Below are positions 36,773-48,402 of a DNA stretch of 64,000 bases, piece by piece. Source of the stretch: Citrus sinensis. Its lineage: Eukaryota > Streptophyta > Magnoliopsida > Sapindales > Rutaceae. Each line of letters starts with the position of its first letter. Positions within the stretch are counted from its first letter, which is position 1. Under the pieces are notes generated by a model that was not told where the DNA came from, searched no databases, and saw nothing but the letters and a program-made list of their open reading frames with translations. The stretch is taken from the NCBI RefSeq assembly GCF_022201045.2, contig NC_068560.1:36357001-36421000 (forward strand), in the 5' to 3' direction. Position numbers and translations under genes: made by a program.

Positions 36773-37098
36773 ACTGGAAATGTAATTACAAATTACGCAT
36801 TCATGTTTTGATTTTTACTCAGTACAAAAAAGTACAAAAACAGAAGATTCATGAAGCCAGCAAGATAGATGACTCCGACACAAAATTATGGTACAATTCG
36901 ATGGAGATGGAAAATCATGAATCCCATCGATTTCGTTTCGTTCATCTCCTGGAAATTATTGATGTTACAAACAATTTTAATTTGTAATTAATATTCACTT
37001 GATTAAAAATTGTATATTATTATACCCGCTGTATGTATAATCTACAATTACAAAGGCATGCATTCTGGGATCCCGTTGGGCTAGTGCTTCCATTAAGA
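34017..37098. other. intergenic, AT-rich with microsatellites
   Basis: No gene seen. Simple repeats include an A run at 34111-34129, (AAT)n at about 34351-34369, (ATT)n at about 35324-35350 and (AT)n at about 36731-36769. The last few hundred bases should contain the 3' UTR of the minus-strand GATL1-like gene. Confidence 0.55.
36731..36769. repeat. (AT)n microsatellite
   Basis: Roughly 20 uninterrupted AT units, 330 bp beyond the stop codon of the GATL1-like gene. Confidence 0.95.
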
Positions 37099-38163
37099 TC
37101 AATCCAAAGCGAACGGAGTGTGCAAGAGATCATAAGGAGCCCACAGCGCATCCAAAGGGCAGGGGCGGTTAGCGTCGAGCCTCGCCCAAGGCTTGCCTTT
37201 GCCGCTCCAATGCAGGAGGCTGACTGGACCCGGATGCAAATCCCTACAAAGACCTCTGAAATTATCTCCGCCAAGGCCGTGCTGGTTCCAGCGATGATCA
37301 ACCGGCGCTATGTTGCCTGCAAAGACCAACAAGAAGGGCGGCAACGAACCCAGCTCGTATATTCTCATCCTCTTCTGCAACTCCATCCATTCTTCAATCT
37401 TGGTCGTGTAATCCCCCGCCCTCCATCGATCAAGATCTATCACCATCACCCCCGTGTTGAAGTAGCACGCCTTCCTGTTCGCGAACGTCAGTGACAGTGC
37501 ATGGTTTGACCAGAACGTTGGCGTAAAATACGATGTGAAATTCGCGTTGCAGTATTCTGGAGCTGCCAGCACCGAGCTGTTGCCCAGATCAGTAGCTGCC
37601 AGTTTCGCGATGTCGTCCACTAGCACTAAATCTGAGTCGAGGTAGACGACACGTCGCACGCAGAGAGGCAGGAGGTTGGCTAAGTAGCTCCGGGCGTAGT
37701 TTAGCGGGCAGTCGAGGGCCGACCGGATGGACGTGGAGATGAGACCCGACACTGATGAGTCGTCGAAAGGGTGGACTCGGAACTTCAGGTACGGGAAGGA
37801 GGTGGAGATTGTGGCGCGTAGGAGTGACGCGTTGGCCTTGGCCGAGGTGACGAAATGGAAGGCGATGTTCTGAGGGCAGGAGGAGTGTTGGAGTACTGAG
37901 AGGATTGCCGCCATGGAGCCACGGATGTATGCACTGTCCAGGGTCATTGCCACGTGGACTGCCTCGTCCGAACAAAAAATGTGCTCTTCCCCTTCGTCTA
38001 GTTCGAATTCAATGCTGCTGATGGAGGGGCAGTCCGGCGAGTTGTAGAATTGTGGCGCTTCTTTGAATCGTTGACTGATTGTGGTGGTAGCATTGGCTGT
38101 GGTTGCCAGCCCCAAAACGAGAGCGATCAGCCAGAGGATGAACAAACATTGACGAAGAGGCAT
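37099..38163 (-). CDS. GATL1: GATL1/PARVUS-like glycosyltransferase, family GT8
   Basis: An intronless frame of 354 residues; Arabidopsis GATL1/PARVUS (At1g19300) has about 351 and is also intronless. An N-terminal hydrophobic segment (about 6-24, [14 protein letters not shown]) acts as signal peptide or anchor. The GT8 domain follows: [14 protein letters not shown] at 70-83, the nucleotide-sugar and metal-binding DSD in [10 protein letters not shown] (176-178), [21 protein letters not shown] and the C-terminal HWSGKGKPW. The enzyme works in the ER/Golgi and is needed for the reducing-end sequence of glucuronoxylan and for secondary walls. All motif residues are intact. Its GC content is well above the flanking spacer, as is common for intronless GATL genes, and this creates long shadow frames on both strands. 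It lies next to the RING gene on the same strand, matching Arabidopsis gene order. Confidence 0.95.
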   Translation of the reverse strand: MPLRQCLFILWLIALVLGLATTANATTTISQRFKEAPQFYNSPDCPSISSIEFELDEGEEHIFCSDEAVHVAMTLDSAYIRGSMAAILSVLQHSSCPQNIAFHFVTSAKANASLLRATISTSFPYLKFRVHPFDDSSVSGLISTSIRSALDCPLNYARSYLANLLPLCVRRVVYLDSDLVLVDDIAKLAATDLGNSSVLAAPEYCNANFTSYFTPTFWSNHALSLTFANRKACYFNTGVMVIDLDRWRAGDYTTKIEEWMELQKRMRIYELGSLPPFLLVFAGNIAPVDHRWNQHGLGGDNFRGLCRDLHPGPVSLLHWSGKGKPWARLDANRPCPLDALWAPYDLLHTPFALD

Positions 38164-38242
38164 AGCTGATAGTGTGTGTGATTGTGAAGGTTTAATTTTG
38201 AAAGAATTTATGAGGGAGAGATGTTGGGTGTTATTGACAGAG

Positions 38243-38252
38243 CTTATAAAGT
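38243..38252 (-). promoter_or_regulatory. possible TATA box of the GATL1-like gene
   Basis: CTTTATAAGC on the minus strand, 80-90 bp before the start codon, with nothing else TATA-like closer. It predicts a leader of about 50 nt. A pure G run on the coding strand (38272-38294) lies 20 bp upstream of it. Confidence 0.5.
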
Positions 38253-38271
38253 TGAAAACACGGTTTTGAAA

Positions 38272-38303
38272 CCCCCCCCCCCCCCCCCCCCCCCTTTTTT
38301 TTT
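38272..38303. repeat. C23 followed by T9 homopolymer in the GATL1 promoter
   Basis: Twenty-three consecutive C then nine T on the plus strand; on the coding strand this is A9 followed by G23. The G run could form a quadruplex. The exact length may be affected by sequencing slippage. Confidence 0.9.
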
Positions 38304-39770
38304 GTTTTTTTAAGGAAATAAAATAGAAAGGTGGCTGGGCTTAATGTAGAGCTTGGTCAAGAATTTTCTCAAAGGAAGCTCGACGAATTCACATTTGGTT
38401 ATGAGTCCTGTAAGGTCCTACATCTCTATCTATCTTCCTTTTAAGTAATAATTTCTTAATTATACAAAATTCAGATTGAACAATATATACACGAGAATTA
38501 ATGTGATGGAAGGCTTGTCTTTTATTAAATGAAATTAGAATATTCGAGATATTTTCTTTTTCAAGCTAGTGGTGAATAACTTTTGAGGTAAATAATTGAC
38601 GGTTCAATTAAAGTTGTTCCATTTTCCTATGTCACGCCATATGAAAATTACAAACTTTTCAGCTCCGGAGATATACTGCCAAAGCCATAGCTTTCCCTGA
38701 TGTTGTTACTTATTAAAAAATTGGGGGGAAACTCGTTATGGAAATTGAAATATGCCCCATCAATGAAATGGAGAAATGACTTGAAAATGAGGGTTGCTTC
38801 ATTTTTGCTGAAGAAAACTGAGACAGTGAAGTGCTGGAGGTCGCCTTTCTTCATGTTGGTTATAACCTATATTGTATAAGTATAACCCACCCTCTAAATA
38901 AATTAAAAAAAAAAAGCCAAAAAAAGAAGGAAATTGTGGTTCCGCAAGCTGTGAAGCTGCAATTGATTAATTTGAAAGGAAAATAATTATTCAAATATAA
39001 CATTTTTGGGTGATGCTTCATTATCATGTAGCATTTTTTTTTTTTTTTCTTTCTCTCTTCTACACACGTTGAACTACCACGCACGGGGAAAACAATGCTC
39101 GAGCAACCAAATAATCATGCTTTACGACCAAGTTTGCTCTCACGCACATGTATAATAATTAATCAGCTTAAATTAAATGAATTCTGGCTAAAGGCCACTC
39201 AAATGCCTTGTTATTACCAACAACTACAAGACGTAATAGAGGGTATGACGACGTAGGAAAATTCAACTATGAGTGCTGTATTTTTGTTCACTTTCACGAA
39301 TTAATTAGAGCTGGCTTTGTGCGTAAATCCTCAGAGTAAACAGCTATAGCAGTCAGAAAGGTACCAATCTCGGATAGACTAACCTACGTTTTGGTCTTCG
39401 CTTGTTGGTAACATTTATATATCTGTGCAGTGTGCTGATTACGTAATTATATAGCCAAAAAAAAAAAAAATTTCCTGCCGATCATAAAGTAATTAAATAG
39501 TCCATTCGACTAAGTCCGCTTCAATGAAATAAATATTGATTTGACTTTGTGAGTACGAAACTCTAACCAAATACTTCTCCGGAGAATGACCCCATCCGCA
39601 ATAAAATATCAATCTCCAATATTCCTTCTCTACTCGGGAGTTTCCAATAAATTGTATTCTTCTTTTCATCATTATCGGAGAGATTTATTTCCAGGACCAG
39701 CTACCTACTTACAATTTTACATGACTTCATAATTTTAGCCCTTGTCTTGCCTGGCTATTAATAAATGTAC

Positions 39771-39826
<56 letters not shown>

Positions 39827-41391
39827 TAGTATGCAAGTTGTAGAACCCATGACTGTCATAACTCACTGCAGCAATGAGGGACAGTGAGAACCAAGAAGAT
39901 GCATATAGCAAGCAAAATAAGAACTAGTGCCAGGTACAATGTTAGCAAACCAAATCCTAAAACACTCATTGCAACTCATGGGATTGAAAGAGATGATGAT
40001 GAGGAGTTCTTTTTTATCTTCACTATTATTTGGCGTTATGACAAATTCAAGGGCATTGTAGATGCAGTAAGATGTTAATGAGTAACGTTGACAGTTTCTA
40101 CAGGCACCGACACCGACACCTGACCCACAATCTCAACGCGCGTGGGTCATGATGAGTGCCCCAAAAGTCAAGCTACATCAACCCCGCACATGCCCATGAT
40201 CCTTGATCCTTGTCGACGAGTACGTACGTACACGTCGGTGCCCTGCCCTGCTCACTGCTCGGTGCAATTTACTCTGTCAGCTATTTATTTATTACGTTCA
40301 TAAATTTTAAGTACTTGTAATGTAGTAGGGTTGGTTGATTCTAACGACTACTAGTCATAGGCCGATTTCCTGGACTTTTACCCGTCGCTTTCGAAGAAGC
40401 TTCCGAAATTCCTCTCCTTCGTTTTATTTGACCGATCAGGTAGTCATCATTCCGTAAGTCTTAATCTTTTTGTTAATAATGTCATTTACTTTGTAAGCCT
40501 CCGTACCATTGGCATTCTTTAGGGGACGAGAGCTATTTGTACTCATTAAAATATTCTCTAAATCTATTTATTTTGTAAATCCATCGTTAAAATTTAAAAA
40601 TTGATATTTTACTCCACAAACCCAACTAAATATCAAATATATCTTTAACAAGAGAAAAAAATTTCCTAATGTATTTACTAAATATACACATTAAAAATCA
40701 TTAACATAGCTTATTAGAGTTTTCAGTTTAACTTAACAAAATTAAGCAGTTGGGATTGAATTTAAACAATTAATTATACAAACAAATATGCATATAATAC
40801 AAAATTTGAAGAAATAGCCTTTTCTCTCTAGCCCCAATATATATATTATTTGTTGGAGGCTTGAAGCCATCGCGTTGCCGTGAGTTTTGTAATTAGCCAT
40901 ACATTATGAATTCCCTTGCCCTTAGAAAAGCTAAGACTCTCAATTAATTGGAAAATCAAAGATTTTACAACATAAAAATCTCATTCCAAAAGTTGGCTTT
41001 ATTTGTACTGTGTATGGACATTCGTAAAAATATGAGAGAGAGAGAGAGAGAGAAAAGGAGTTTTAAAATGAGTGTGGAGAATAAAATATTTAATTTAATT
41101 GTATAATTCTGTCCCTAGTAGTAAATTCATTAATGGACATTATGAAGATACGGGTTAGAAGAGTATTTAATTAAATCCATTAAGTAGATTCATTTGATTT
41201 TCAAATAGCCCCACCTGTTTTAAGTGTTGTTGGAATATTTTAGGCTTCGCATGCTTTTCAAGACAATAACTAATTATATTCTTAACACATCAGTATTTTT
41301 TTTGTAAGAATCAATCTCTAAACTCTCCAAAGTCCAAAACAATAGCCTACACGAGTGTATATAGAATAATAAAGGAACTAATCTCACCAAC
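38304..41391. other. intergenic, no gene seen
   Basis: AT-rich spacer between the GATL1-like gene promoter and the RING gene's downstream side. It carries a (GT)n microsatellite at 39773-39824 and (GA)n at about 41035-41054. Short frames exist on both strands, none with a domain. Confidence 0.5.
39773..39824. repeat. (GT)26 microsatellite
   Basis: Twenty-six uninterrupted GT units in intergenic DNA. Confidence 0.95.
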
Positions 41392-41520
41392 TTTTTTTTT
41401 TTTTCGCAAGGTAGGGAATTTAATCCCCTACCTCCCGGAAGACTCTTTAGCCAAGTAGTGGTGGATTCGATCCCCACAATCAGTGCCATTGAAGGTCCTT
41501 AAACCTCCACTCTTAAGATG
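41392..41520 (-). mobile_element. tRNA-derived SINE candidate
   Basis: Read on the minus strand, an A-box-like AAGAGTGGAGG is followed about 35 nt later by the B-box-like GGGGATCGAATCC. Then comes a body containing TCTTCCGGGAGGTAGGGGAT and a terminal A run of about 13. This order matches plant tRNA-related SINEs. I see no clear target-site duplication, so borders are approximate. Confidence 0.45.
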
Positions 41521-44010
41521 CAAGAAAATTTGAAGTAGAGTAATCGAGAATAATACGTGATTTCTCTTGGATATTTTGGATTAAGCTCTTAATTCTGAAA
41601 TTGATTAATTTGACTCGAATGTGTGCCGGCAAAAGACACTCTAACACTCAAGTAAGTATTTAGAGATTTTGAAGCTAAATTTATATCTGTATTTTGATCC
41701 TATTTATAGACTGAGAGATGAAAGATTGGAGGAAAAATACTATTTCATATTAGAATCCTCACCATTCATTCTTTTAGTTTGATTCGGGCCATTAAATTTA
41801 ATAATTGTTTTATCCATATTCGAGCTCTCAATATGTGGTTATGTTAGTAACCACATGCTATTACTTATCAACTTTTTCGAATTGATTGTCATTTGTTTTT
41901 TTTTTTTTTCTTGCTTTCTATGTGAATCATCCAATGATCATGAATCTCAAATATGGGTTTAAATGCAAGTTTCATGTGATATTGACTTGTAATCCAAAAT
42001 TAATTCGAACTCGGTTATATCGTTCTTTAATACGAGATCAATATGAAATGCAAATGATTTTGAAATTAATAAGTTTTAAGGGACATGTGGTGCGGTGTAA
42101 GTGGTTATATTTTTTGATACCTACACTACTAAACTCATATGACCAATTAAATAAAACAACTTAAAAATCACGCCGTCAAGCATCCTTAAAGGCATATCTG
42201 ACTAAATTATATATACTATATTGTGACATCTTTACTCTTTATTATTTAGAAAATTCCTTTTATCCGGAACACCAAATTCGTTTTAATAAATGTAAAAGAA
42301 TAAGATTGACTACCCGAATTCATATATTGAAGCACATGAATAGAAAGTTAAGAAACCAAGACCGGTCGAAAACAACAAATAAAGAATTAAATGAAATTAA
42401 AGAAGGTAATTTATTACTGTAAATATATTCCACAACCCAGCAAAACATCGCAAGTAAAGAGCAGCATAGAAACCGAAGCTCTCGGTTAAAAATGGAAACA
42501 AAACTGCCCTAACAGATGCACAAATAAAAATCTAACATGTATCCGGGGTCTCAAACTCTTAATTAAGCATCCCATGTGCCTAAAAAGAGATGAGGATTTG
42601 GAATTCGGGGGCCACGATATGACATTTATCTTTGGATCACAACATTTGTGAAACCTATCAAAAGTTCGTGCCAAAAGCCATTTGAGGACCACTTCCTCGT
42701 AAAATAAACAAAACAGCAACAATTGCTTTAATTGTATTGTGGCCTACCGTCTCTGTTGAGACAATAACGTACTAAAGCAATTATGCTGTAGAGAAAATTT
42801 CTATTGCTTCTGGATCGACCGATGCTAATTTCTGGTTAAGAGCAAACAACTTGACCAATGCACATATAGCTGTGGGCATTTCCTAGTAGCTTCCCAGCTA
42901 CTGGATAACTCAAGAGTGCTTTATAAAACAACCTAAAGGCTTGCCTTTGAGCATTTAAAACAAAATGAAATGTCATGAAATTTTATATTCCCGGTTGGGT
43001 ACCCAAATAATCTGCAGATTCAGTCATCCATTCAATTTCATCACCGAACATTTGAACATTCTATTAGAATTTGAAATGCTTTTGTTCCTTAATCACATGA
43101 ATGCAAGAAAACAAATCCGCTTTGATAACATAACTTATCAGCAATTTGGTCAGAAAAGAGAGAGAGATCAAAATCTATCTAAACCACAACTCAATAATAA
43201 AGATCGGACTCTAAATTAGTAAAAGCAAACGGTCTACATAGATAATCTTTGAAAGTGGGTTACTGATCATGGTCTTATAATCTTGATAAAGAAGACATAA
43301 CCTGGATAGATGACATGCTAAAATTTTAATCTCAGAAAAGCTCCATTCGCTCAATGGTCCACTTTGGAATTGTCCAACAAATACCAGAAACAGTATAAAC
43401 ACCCTATTAGAACATGGTAGGAATATTAAATTTCAGCATTGCCCCAAGTCATACAAAGGAGAAGGATATTAAAAGGAAGTCATATTTTAAGTCTTAAGGT
43501 TAGAATAAAAGTATTTAAAAAAAAAGCAATCCATCACTTACTGATTTTGCGGAAGCTATTTTCCTACGGTGCATACTCTTTCCCTACCATCATTCTATGA
43601 CCACCACATTGAACAAAGGAAAAACGGTGAAAATCCATGCCGAAACAATATGTTTCTAATACAATCAAACATTGACATTCCACTAATATATAGAACAAAA
43701 TGCTAAACAATGACAAAGGAATGTAGAGTGCACTAGACTCTGCAATTACGATTCATTCCAGCCATATGAGAGGCAGAAAGCAACTGATCTTTCACAAGAA
43801 AAATTTATACAATCAGCATTCCACATGCTGATAATAACCATCAAAGAAACTAAAAGAGCTCTAGAAGTATGATATAAACAATTCACCAGTCATCTAAGGA
43901 AAAAAAAAAAAAACAGAAAAAGGTAAGAGAATCCCAACTAACAGATTGACAGACATATAAAATTGACATGCCTAAACATCTGCTAGCAGTTCCGGACAAA
44001 TTGCAGATGT
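41521..44010. other. intergenic, no gene seen
   Basis: AT-rich spacer ending in the 3' UTR of the RING gene. Short frames on both strands carry no recognisable domain. Confidence 0.5.
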
Positions 44011-44700
44011 CTACTGCCAAATAAGCACAAGGAGAACACAAAAACCAATAAACAAAAGCAGTCTTTTCAGATAATAATCCTGTTGCCCCTGACCCGTATG
44101 CTGTGGATATCCATGTGCATGACCACCATGAAACGAATTCGTAAACCCATAAGGAAAGCTGGCAGCTGGACCATACATGGTAGGATCTGGGAATCCATGC
44201 ACTTGAAGATTAAATAATGGAGGGATGAGGCCACCAAAAGCTGCAGATAAAGTGAAATTCCCAAATCTTGCTGCGGCCATTGGAGCAAACCCACCTAAGC
44301 CTCCCATAAAGCCAAATCCATGTTGATGCTGAAAATGACTTGGCTCTGGTGGAGGAGCAGTTTCAGGCCTCTGCCCTGTAGGACGGTTCGGAATATTAAC
44401 ACCAGGGATGGATTTTGATCTGGGGTCAGTTGATGATTTTCCCCTGCCATACAAGGGCACGAGCTTCTCCTCCTCAATTGTGGCCTTACACACTGGGCAC
44501 TCCCGATAATTTGAGTGACCGTGGAGCCATTTGTAAAGGCAGGGCCAGCAGAAAAGATGACCGCACAAAGTTACAATAGGATCTTGAGCTAAGTCAAAGC
44601 AAATATTGCATTCGAAGTTACCAGCTTCACTATTACTATTGTTGTTAGAATAAGGGTTTTGGGCCGACCTGCTTGTTGATTCCCCAAAACTACTTGCCAT
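44011..44700 (-). CDS. membrane-anchored RING E3 ubiquitin ligase (RMA/RNF5/RNF185-like, At1g19310-like)
   Basis: A single coding exon of 229 residues. A C3HC4 RING finger spans 31-71 (CNICFD, CGHLFCWPCLYKWL, CPVCKA). A Gly/Phe/Pro-rich middle follows, then one hydrophobic helix at the C terminus (about 213-228, LLLFIGFCVLLVLIW). This order is that of RMA-type ligases anchored in the ER membrane by their tail, which work in ER-associated degradation with E2 enzymes. The ATG at 44698-44700 is used; the codon before it is GTG and not a start. An acceptor (AAATCTAG) lies only a few bases upstream of the ATG and a donor (AAG|GTCAGT) near 45207, so the 5' UTR is probably split by an intron of about 500 bp. 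All eight zinc ligands are present. Confidence 0.94.
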   Translation of the reverse strand: MASSFGESTSRSAQNPYSNNNSNSEAGNFECNICFDLAQDPIVTLCGHLFCWPCLYKWLHGHSNYRECPVCKATIEEEKLVPLYGRGKSSTDPRSKSIPGVNIPNRPTGQRPETAPPPEPSHFQHQHGFGFMGGLGGFAPMAAARFGNFTLSAAFGGLIPPLFNLQVHGFPDPTMYGPAASFPYGFTNSFHGGHAHGYPQHTGQGQQDYYLKRLLLFIGFCVLLVLIWQ

Positions 44701-44704
44701 CACT

Positions 44705-45207
44705 AGATTTCAAAAACCCAAATGCCTATTTGATCAGATTAAAATAGATTAACACAAAATGAAAGATTTTTGGTATCTTAATCTGAAAAATAAATTATGT
44801 AAAACAAAGAACACAAAATCAACACCATCCATTTAAACGAAGCAACAAATTTAAGATCAGAATATCCTTACGCTATTACAGTGATTCACAAAAATTTATC
44901 AAAACCAACCAAAACCTCACTACAAATCAAAACTCTCAGGATCTTTGAAAGGAAATTTATTCAATTTTCTACCGTATTTTCTGATGATAATATAGCGCAT
45001 AATTTTGATTAAAAAGACAAACGGAACAAATTCAACCACCAATATTCCAGATCTTTCAAGAAATCACAATCTGACATACCATATCACTTGGCTCAAAACA
45101 AAACTGGAAATGAGTAATCAAATTTATATGCAAATAAACATAAATAAAAGATCAATATTAATCCAAATTATTTAAAAAACAAAGGAATAAAGTGAGAAAG
45201 TACTGAC
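44705..45207 (-). other. probable 5' UTR intron of the RING gene
   Basis: On the minus strand, AAG|GTCAGTA near 45207 and a T-rich tract ending AAATCTAG at about 44705 form a donor-acceptor pair. The AT-rich sequence between has no coding potential. The leader exon would lie at about 45208-45300. Confidence 0.5.
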
Positions 45208-45299
45208 CTTCAAAATGAAGAAATCGACCGACCGATTTGCGAATCGATCGATCCACAAAGTCAAAACAGAGGCTGGGAGAAACTTTGTTGTTGTAAGAA

Positions 45300-47926
45300 T
45301 TTCCTTTGGAATAAACGCGACGTTCATTTTACGACTTCATGGAGAGAGAAAGACGGTGGAAAAGCGCCAGCCGTCCAGCTGGCGTAAATCTAATGGCTCA
45401 TTGTACCCGTTCGCTAACTGACCGTCCGATAGATCCGGGCGTGTTTTGTATTAACTATCAACGGCTTAAAACAGCCTTTACCGACTGAAATCACTTTGAC
45501 CAGCCGTGATCATACAAAAATAACCGACAGCATCGGCCCATGCATCGCAATGATAGAGATACTCGATTTGGTCCAAAACTGACGCTAGCCCAATCTAGGA
45601 CTCACAGCTCACAAGCAACAACGGGCGACCCAACTAGGGTGTCAAATTGACCAGGCTCTAGTAACGTCACTTTTGTCCGTCCACATGTGACGCATGCGGT
45701 TAAAACAAGGTGTAAGCTTTGTCGCTTGCAAGAAATTCTTAAGCATTAAATATTCATTAAATTAAACAAACATCTTTCTAAACTTGGCGGATTTTACTTT
45801 TCACTCATACTATATTGTCTACCATTATTGACATTAACATATTTTCCTTAAAAAAAGAAAAGAAAAGAACAAAACCATGCAGGAATTTTATTTTATTACA
45901 TGGTCGGAGTTTCATTGAGGACAGGTTATGGATTTGTCATTTTTATTTCTTATGTCATTTTCTAGAACTTTGTTGTACAGACTCAATTAATATATAAATA
46001 TGGATTTTTTTTTTTCAACTATTTCGGCTATGCGCAGCAAATAGATAAAAAAAACATATTATTATTATCATTACTTAGGGTTGTTAAACGTCGGAAGTAT
46101 GAAATTTTTTTTTAAATTTATCAGTTTGTTTTTGTAACTTGTGTCTGATTTAAAACATTTATATCTTAAAAATTTTTAAACTTTTGTGACTTTTATTTGA
46201 ATAAAAAAAGTCTGAATGATAAATAAATATTATATTTAAAAAAATATCTATAAAATATATTTATTTCCTAAACTATAAAATCTAATCCCTTTTTTTAATT
46301 TTGATTTGTAAGGATATAAACGTCAAATAGCTATATTTAAAATTTTTATTTATAAAAATAAATAAAATACTACTCATATTCATATATTTAAAAAAGAAAA
46401 ACAAATATATTATTTAGATATTTATATTTAGATTCATTAAGACTTCAAAAAATTTCACACGCATTTAGATTTAAAAAAAAAAAAACAAACAAACACTATC
46501 TTAGTTGAAACACTTTAGGAGATGTTTGGATGGTTTGAAAGGAAGATGGAAAGGAGATAAATTAAAATTCTTCTATAAATTCCTTAAAATCCATGAAATT
46601 AAGGAATTTTGATGGTAAGGAGTCCAAATTCCTAGCCAAATTTAGAACAAAAGTTTCAATATTATCCTTTCAATAAGTTAAAACAACACGTTAAATAGTT
46701 TAATTGATACAATTACATTTATTCTTTAATTAATTTGAAATAAGTAATATTAGAGAATAGTAACGATGTTGTTATCGGACTGCCGCCATTGACATATTTA
46801 TTTATCAATTTTGGTATCAATTGAATTGTTGGCAGCTGATTTACAACTTTAAAGAGTTAAAAATGACATTAGGTGTCTTTTTTGAGCCAAACCTCGATTT
46901 AAATATTTGAGAACATTTTCACTCTTCCATTTCCAATGCAGTTATAGTATTTTTGACAAAATTACTCCTCTGATGATTAGTTTGTTAGTTTCTGATCATT
47001 TTGATGTAATTTTGGAATGAAAAATTATGTTTGGATGGTGGTCCAGAGATTGTCCGATGGTCGTTTGGCAGCTATTAAAATAATTATTTATTTAGAAAAT
47101 AAATTGAATTATACAATAAATGGTATTGGTTAAATTGATTTTAAAATAATATTAGTTAATTATAGTACAATATTTTAACCTCTTTTATTTACCAATAGTT
47201 TAATTTTAGATTAAGGCTCCGTTTGATACAGCTTATTAAATATAGCTTATAACAGTAGAGCTTATAGCAGTAGAGCTTATACCAATAGAGCTTTTGGGCA
47301 AAAAGTCATTAGGTGTTTGGTTGTCATTAAAAAAAGCACTTTTGAACCATTAAAATGTGTGATATTTTTTATATTATATATTTTTTGGAAAAGCTCTCTA
47401 ATCTCTACTCCCAAAAGCTCAAATTTTGGGCTTTTGCTAGTAGAGGTAAATTAGCTTATTTAAGCTAAAAAAAACTCTACTAAAAAAATAACCAAACACC
47501 ATAAAAATTTTTAAAAAGTGCTTATGCGATTAAATAAGCACTTATAGCTCTTAAATAAGCCATACCAAACAGGCACTAAATCAATTCATAGAGTATTTTT
47601 TTTTAAATTATATTTCTAAATAATGTTGAAAATTCAGTATATAAGGCAAAAGGTAAATTTGTTCAAGAGGAAAATTTGTAATATTCTTTTCCTTCAGAAT
47701 TTAATATAAAAAAAAATAATTTAATTTAATTTTGCTCTCCGTCCGTCTCATTTACTCTCCTCTCCTCTTCTCTTCTCTCCATTCTACTACTATCACATTG
47801 TATCATTTTTTAAAAATCAAATATCACCTTTTGTACTTAATTTTATGTATGTCCTAGCTAATCGACCAAAAGAGACTCAATTCTCAGCCCACAAAAAGTG
47901 GCAACAAAATCACCAGCATTTACGTG
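45300..47926. other. intergenic between the divergent RING and ELO-like genes
   Basis: A divergent promoter region of about 2.6 kb. It contains one MITE-like element (47214-47577) and a possible fragment of another (about 46518-46650, GAGATGTTTGGATGGTTTGA). No gene is seen. Confidence 0.5.
47214..47577. mobile_element. MITE with GTTTGGTA-type ends (tentative)
   Basis: The left end GGCTCCGTTTGATACAGCTTAT is mirrored by TAGTGCCTGTTTGGTATGGC on the minus strand at the right end. Inside, GCTTATA-CAGTAGA is repeated three times and faces complementary AAATAAGC motifs. The class (hAT or PIF/Harbinger) is unclear because the target duplication is not certain. Confidence 0.5.
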
Positions 47927-47934
47927 TATATAAA
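47927..47934 (+). promoter_or_regulatory. possible TATA box of the ELO-like gene
   Basis: TATATAAA lies about 470 bp before the start codon. If used, the mRNA would have a leader of about 440 nt that includes the hairpin and small upstream frame at 48037-48107. Confidence 0.35.
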
Positions 47935-48036
47935 AGCTTTTCCTTTACCTTTTTATTCAGTCATTTGTTCATTACGTATCAAGAAAAAGAGGGGAAAAAA
48001 AATCCCGAAATAGTTGAGACGATCTCGAGATCAGAG

Positions 48037-48063
48037 GGCCGGAGATAAATATGATCTCCGGCC
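48037..48063 (+). promoter_or_regulatory. perfect 10-bp stem-loop in the ELO-like leader
   Basis: GGCCGGAGAT, a 7-nt loop AAATATG and ATCTCCGGCC form a perfect hairpin in AT-rich surroundings. The palindrome GATCTCGAGATC lies just before it (48021-48032). The loop contains the ATG of an 18-codon frame (48051-48107, MISGHSNVEEMASVDRNY). A translational role is inference. Confidence 0.4.
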
Positions 48064-48402
48064 ATTCTAACGTGGAAGAGATGGCATCAGTTGACCGTAA
48101 TTATTAAAAAAAAATGGTAAAAATCTAGCCACGTTTTCAATTTCCTGGTCGTCAGTCTGGCCGACGTCGTTTTCATTCAACAGTCCAACTCATACGTTTA
48201 TTTAATTCCGACTGCCACCTTCCGTAATCACCATTTTCAACCAATTTAGTCCCCCACACCTCCTCTACCTATTAATTACACAAATCTCGATCGCAGAAAT
48301 AGAATCACCTCCACTTTGACCTTCGCAGAGGAACAAAAAAAAAAAGAGAGAAAAAAGTACAAATAATTCTTGCAATTACGGACGGTGTCGTCGCCAATCG
48401 CC

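Noticed and set aside
37033-37975. Long frames (153 and 128 codons) on both strands within the GATL1-like gene
   Set aside because: They are shadows caused by high GC in the GATL1 coding sequence, without family features.
44701-44703. Start one codon upstream for the RING protein
   Set aside because: That codon is GTG; the ATG at 44698-44700 lies just after a splice acceptor and is the plausible start.
48370-48402. Longer N terminus for the ELO-like protein
   Set aside because: The upstream in-frame codons begin at TTG and have no ATG; plant ELO proteins begin close to the YWLSEHP motif.
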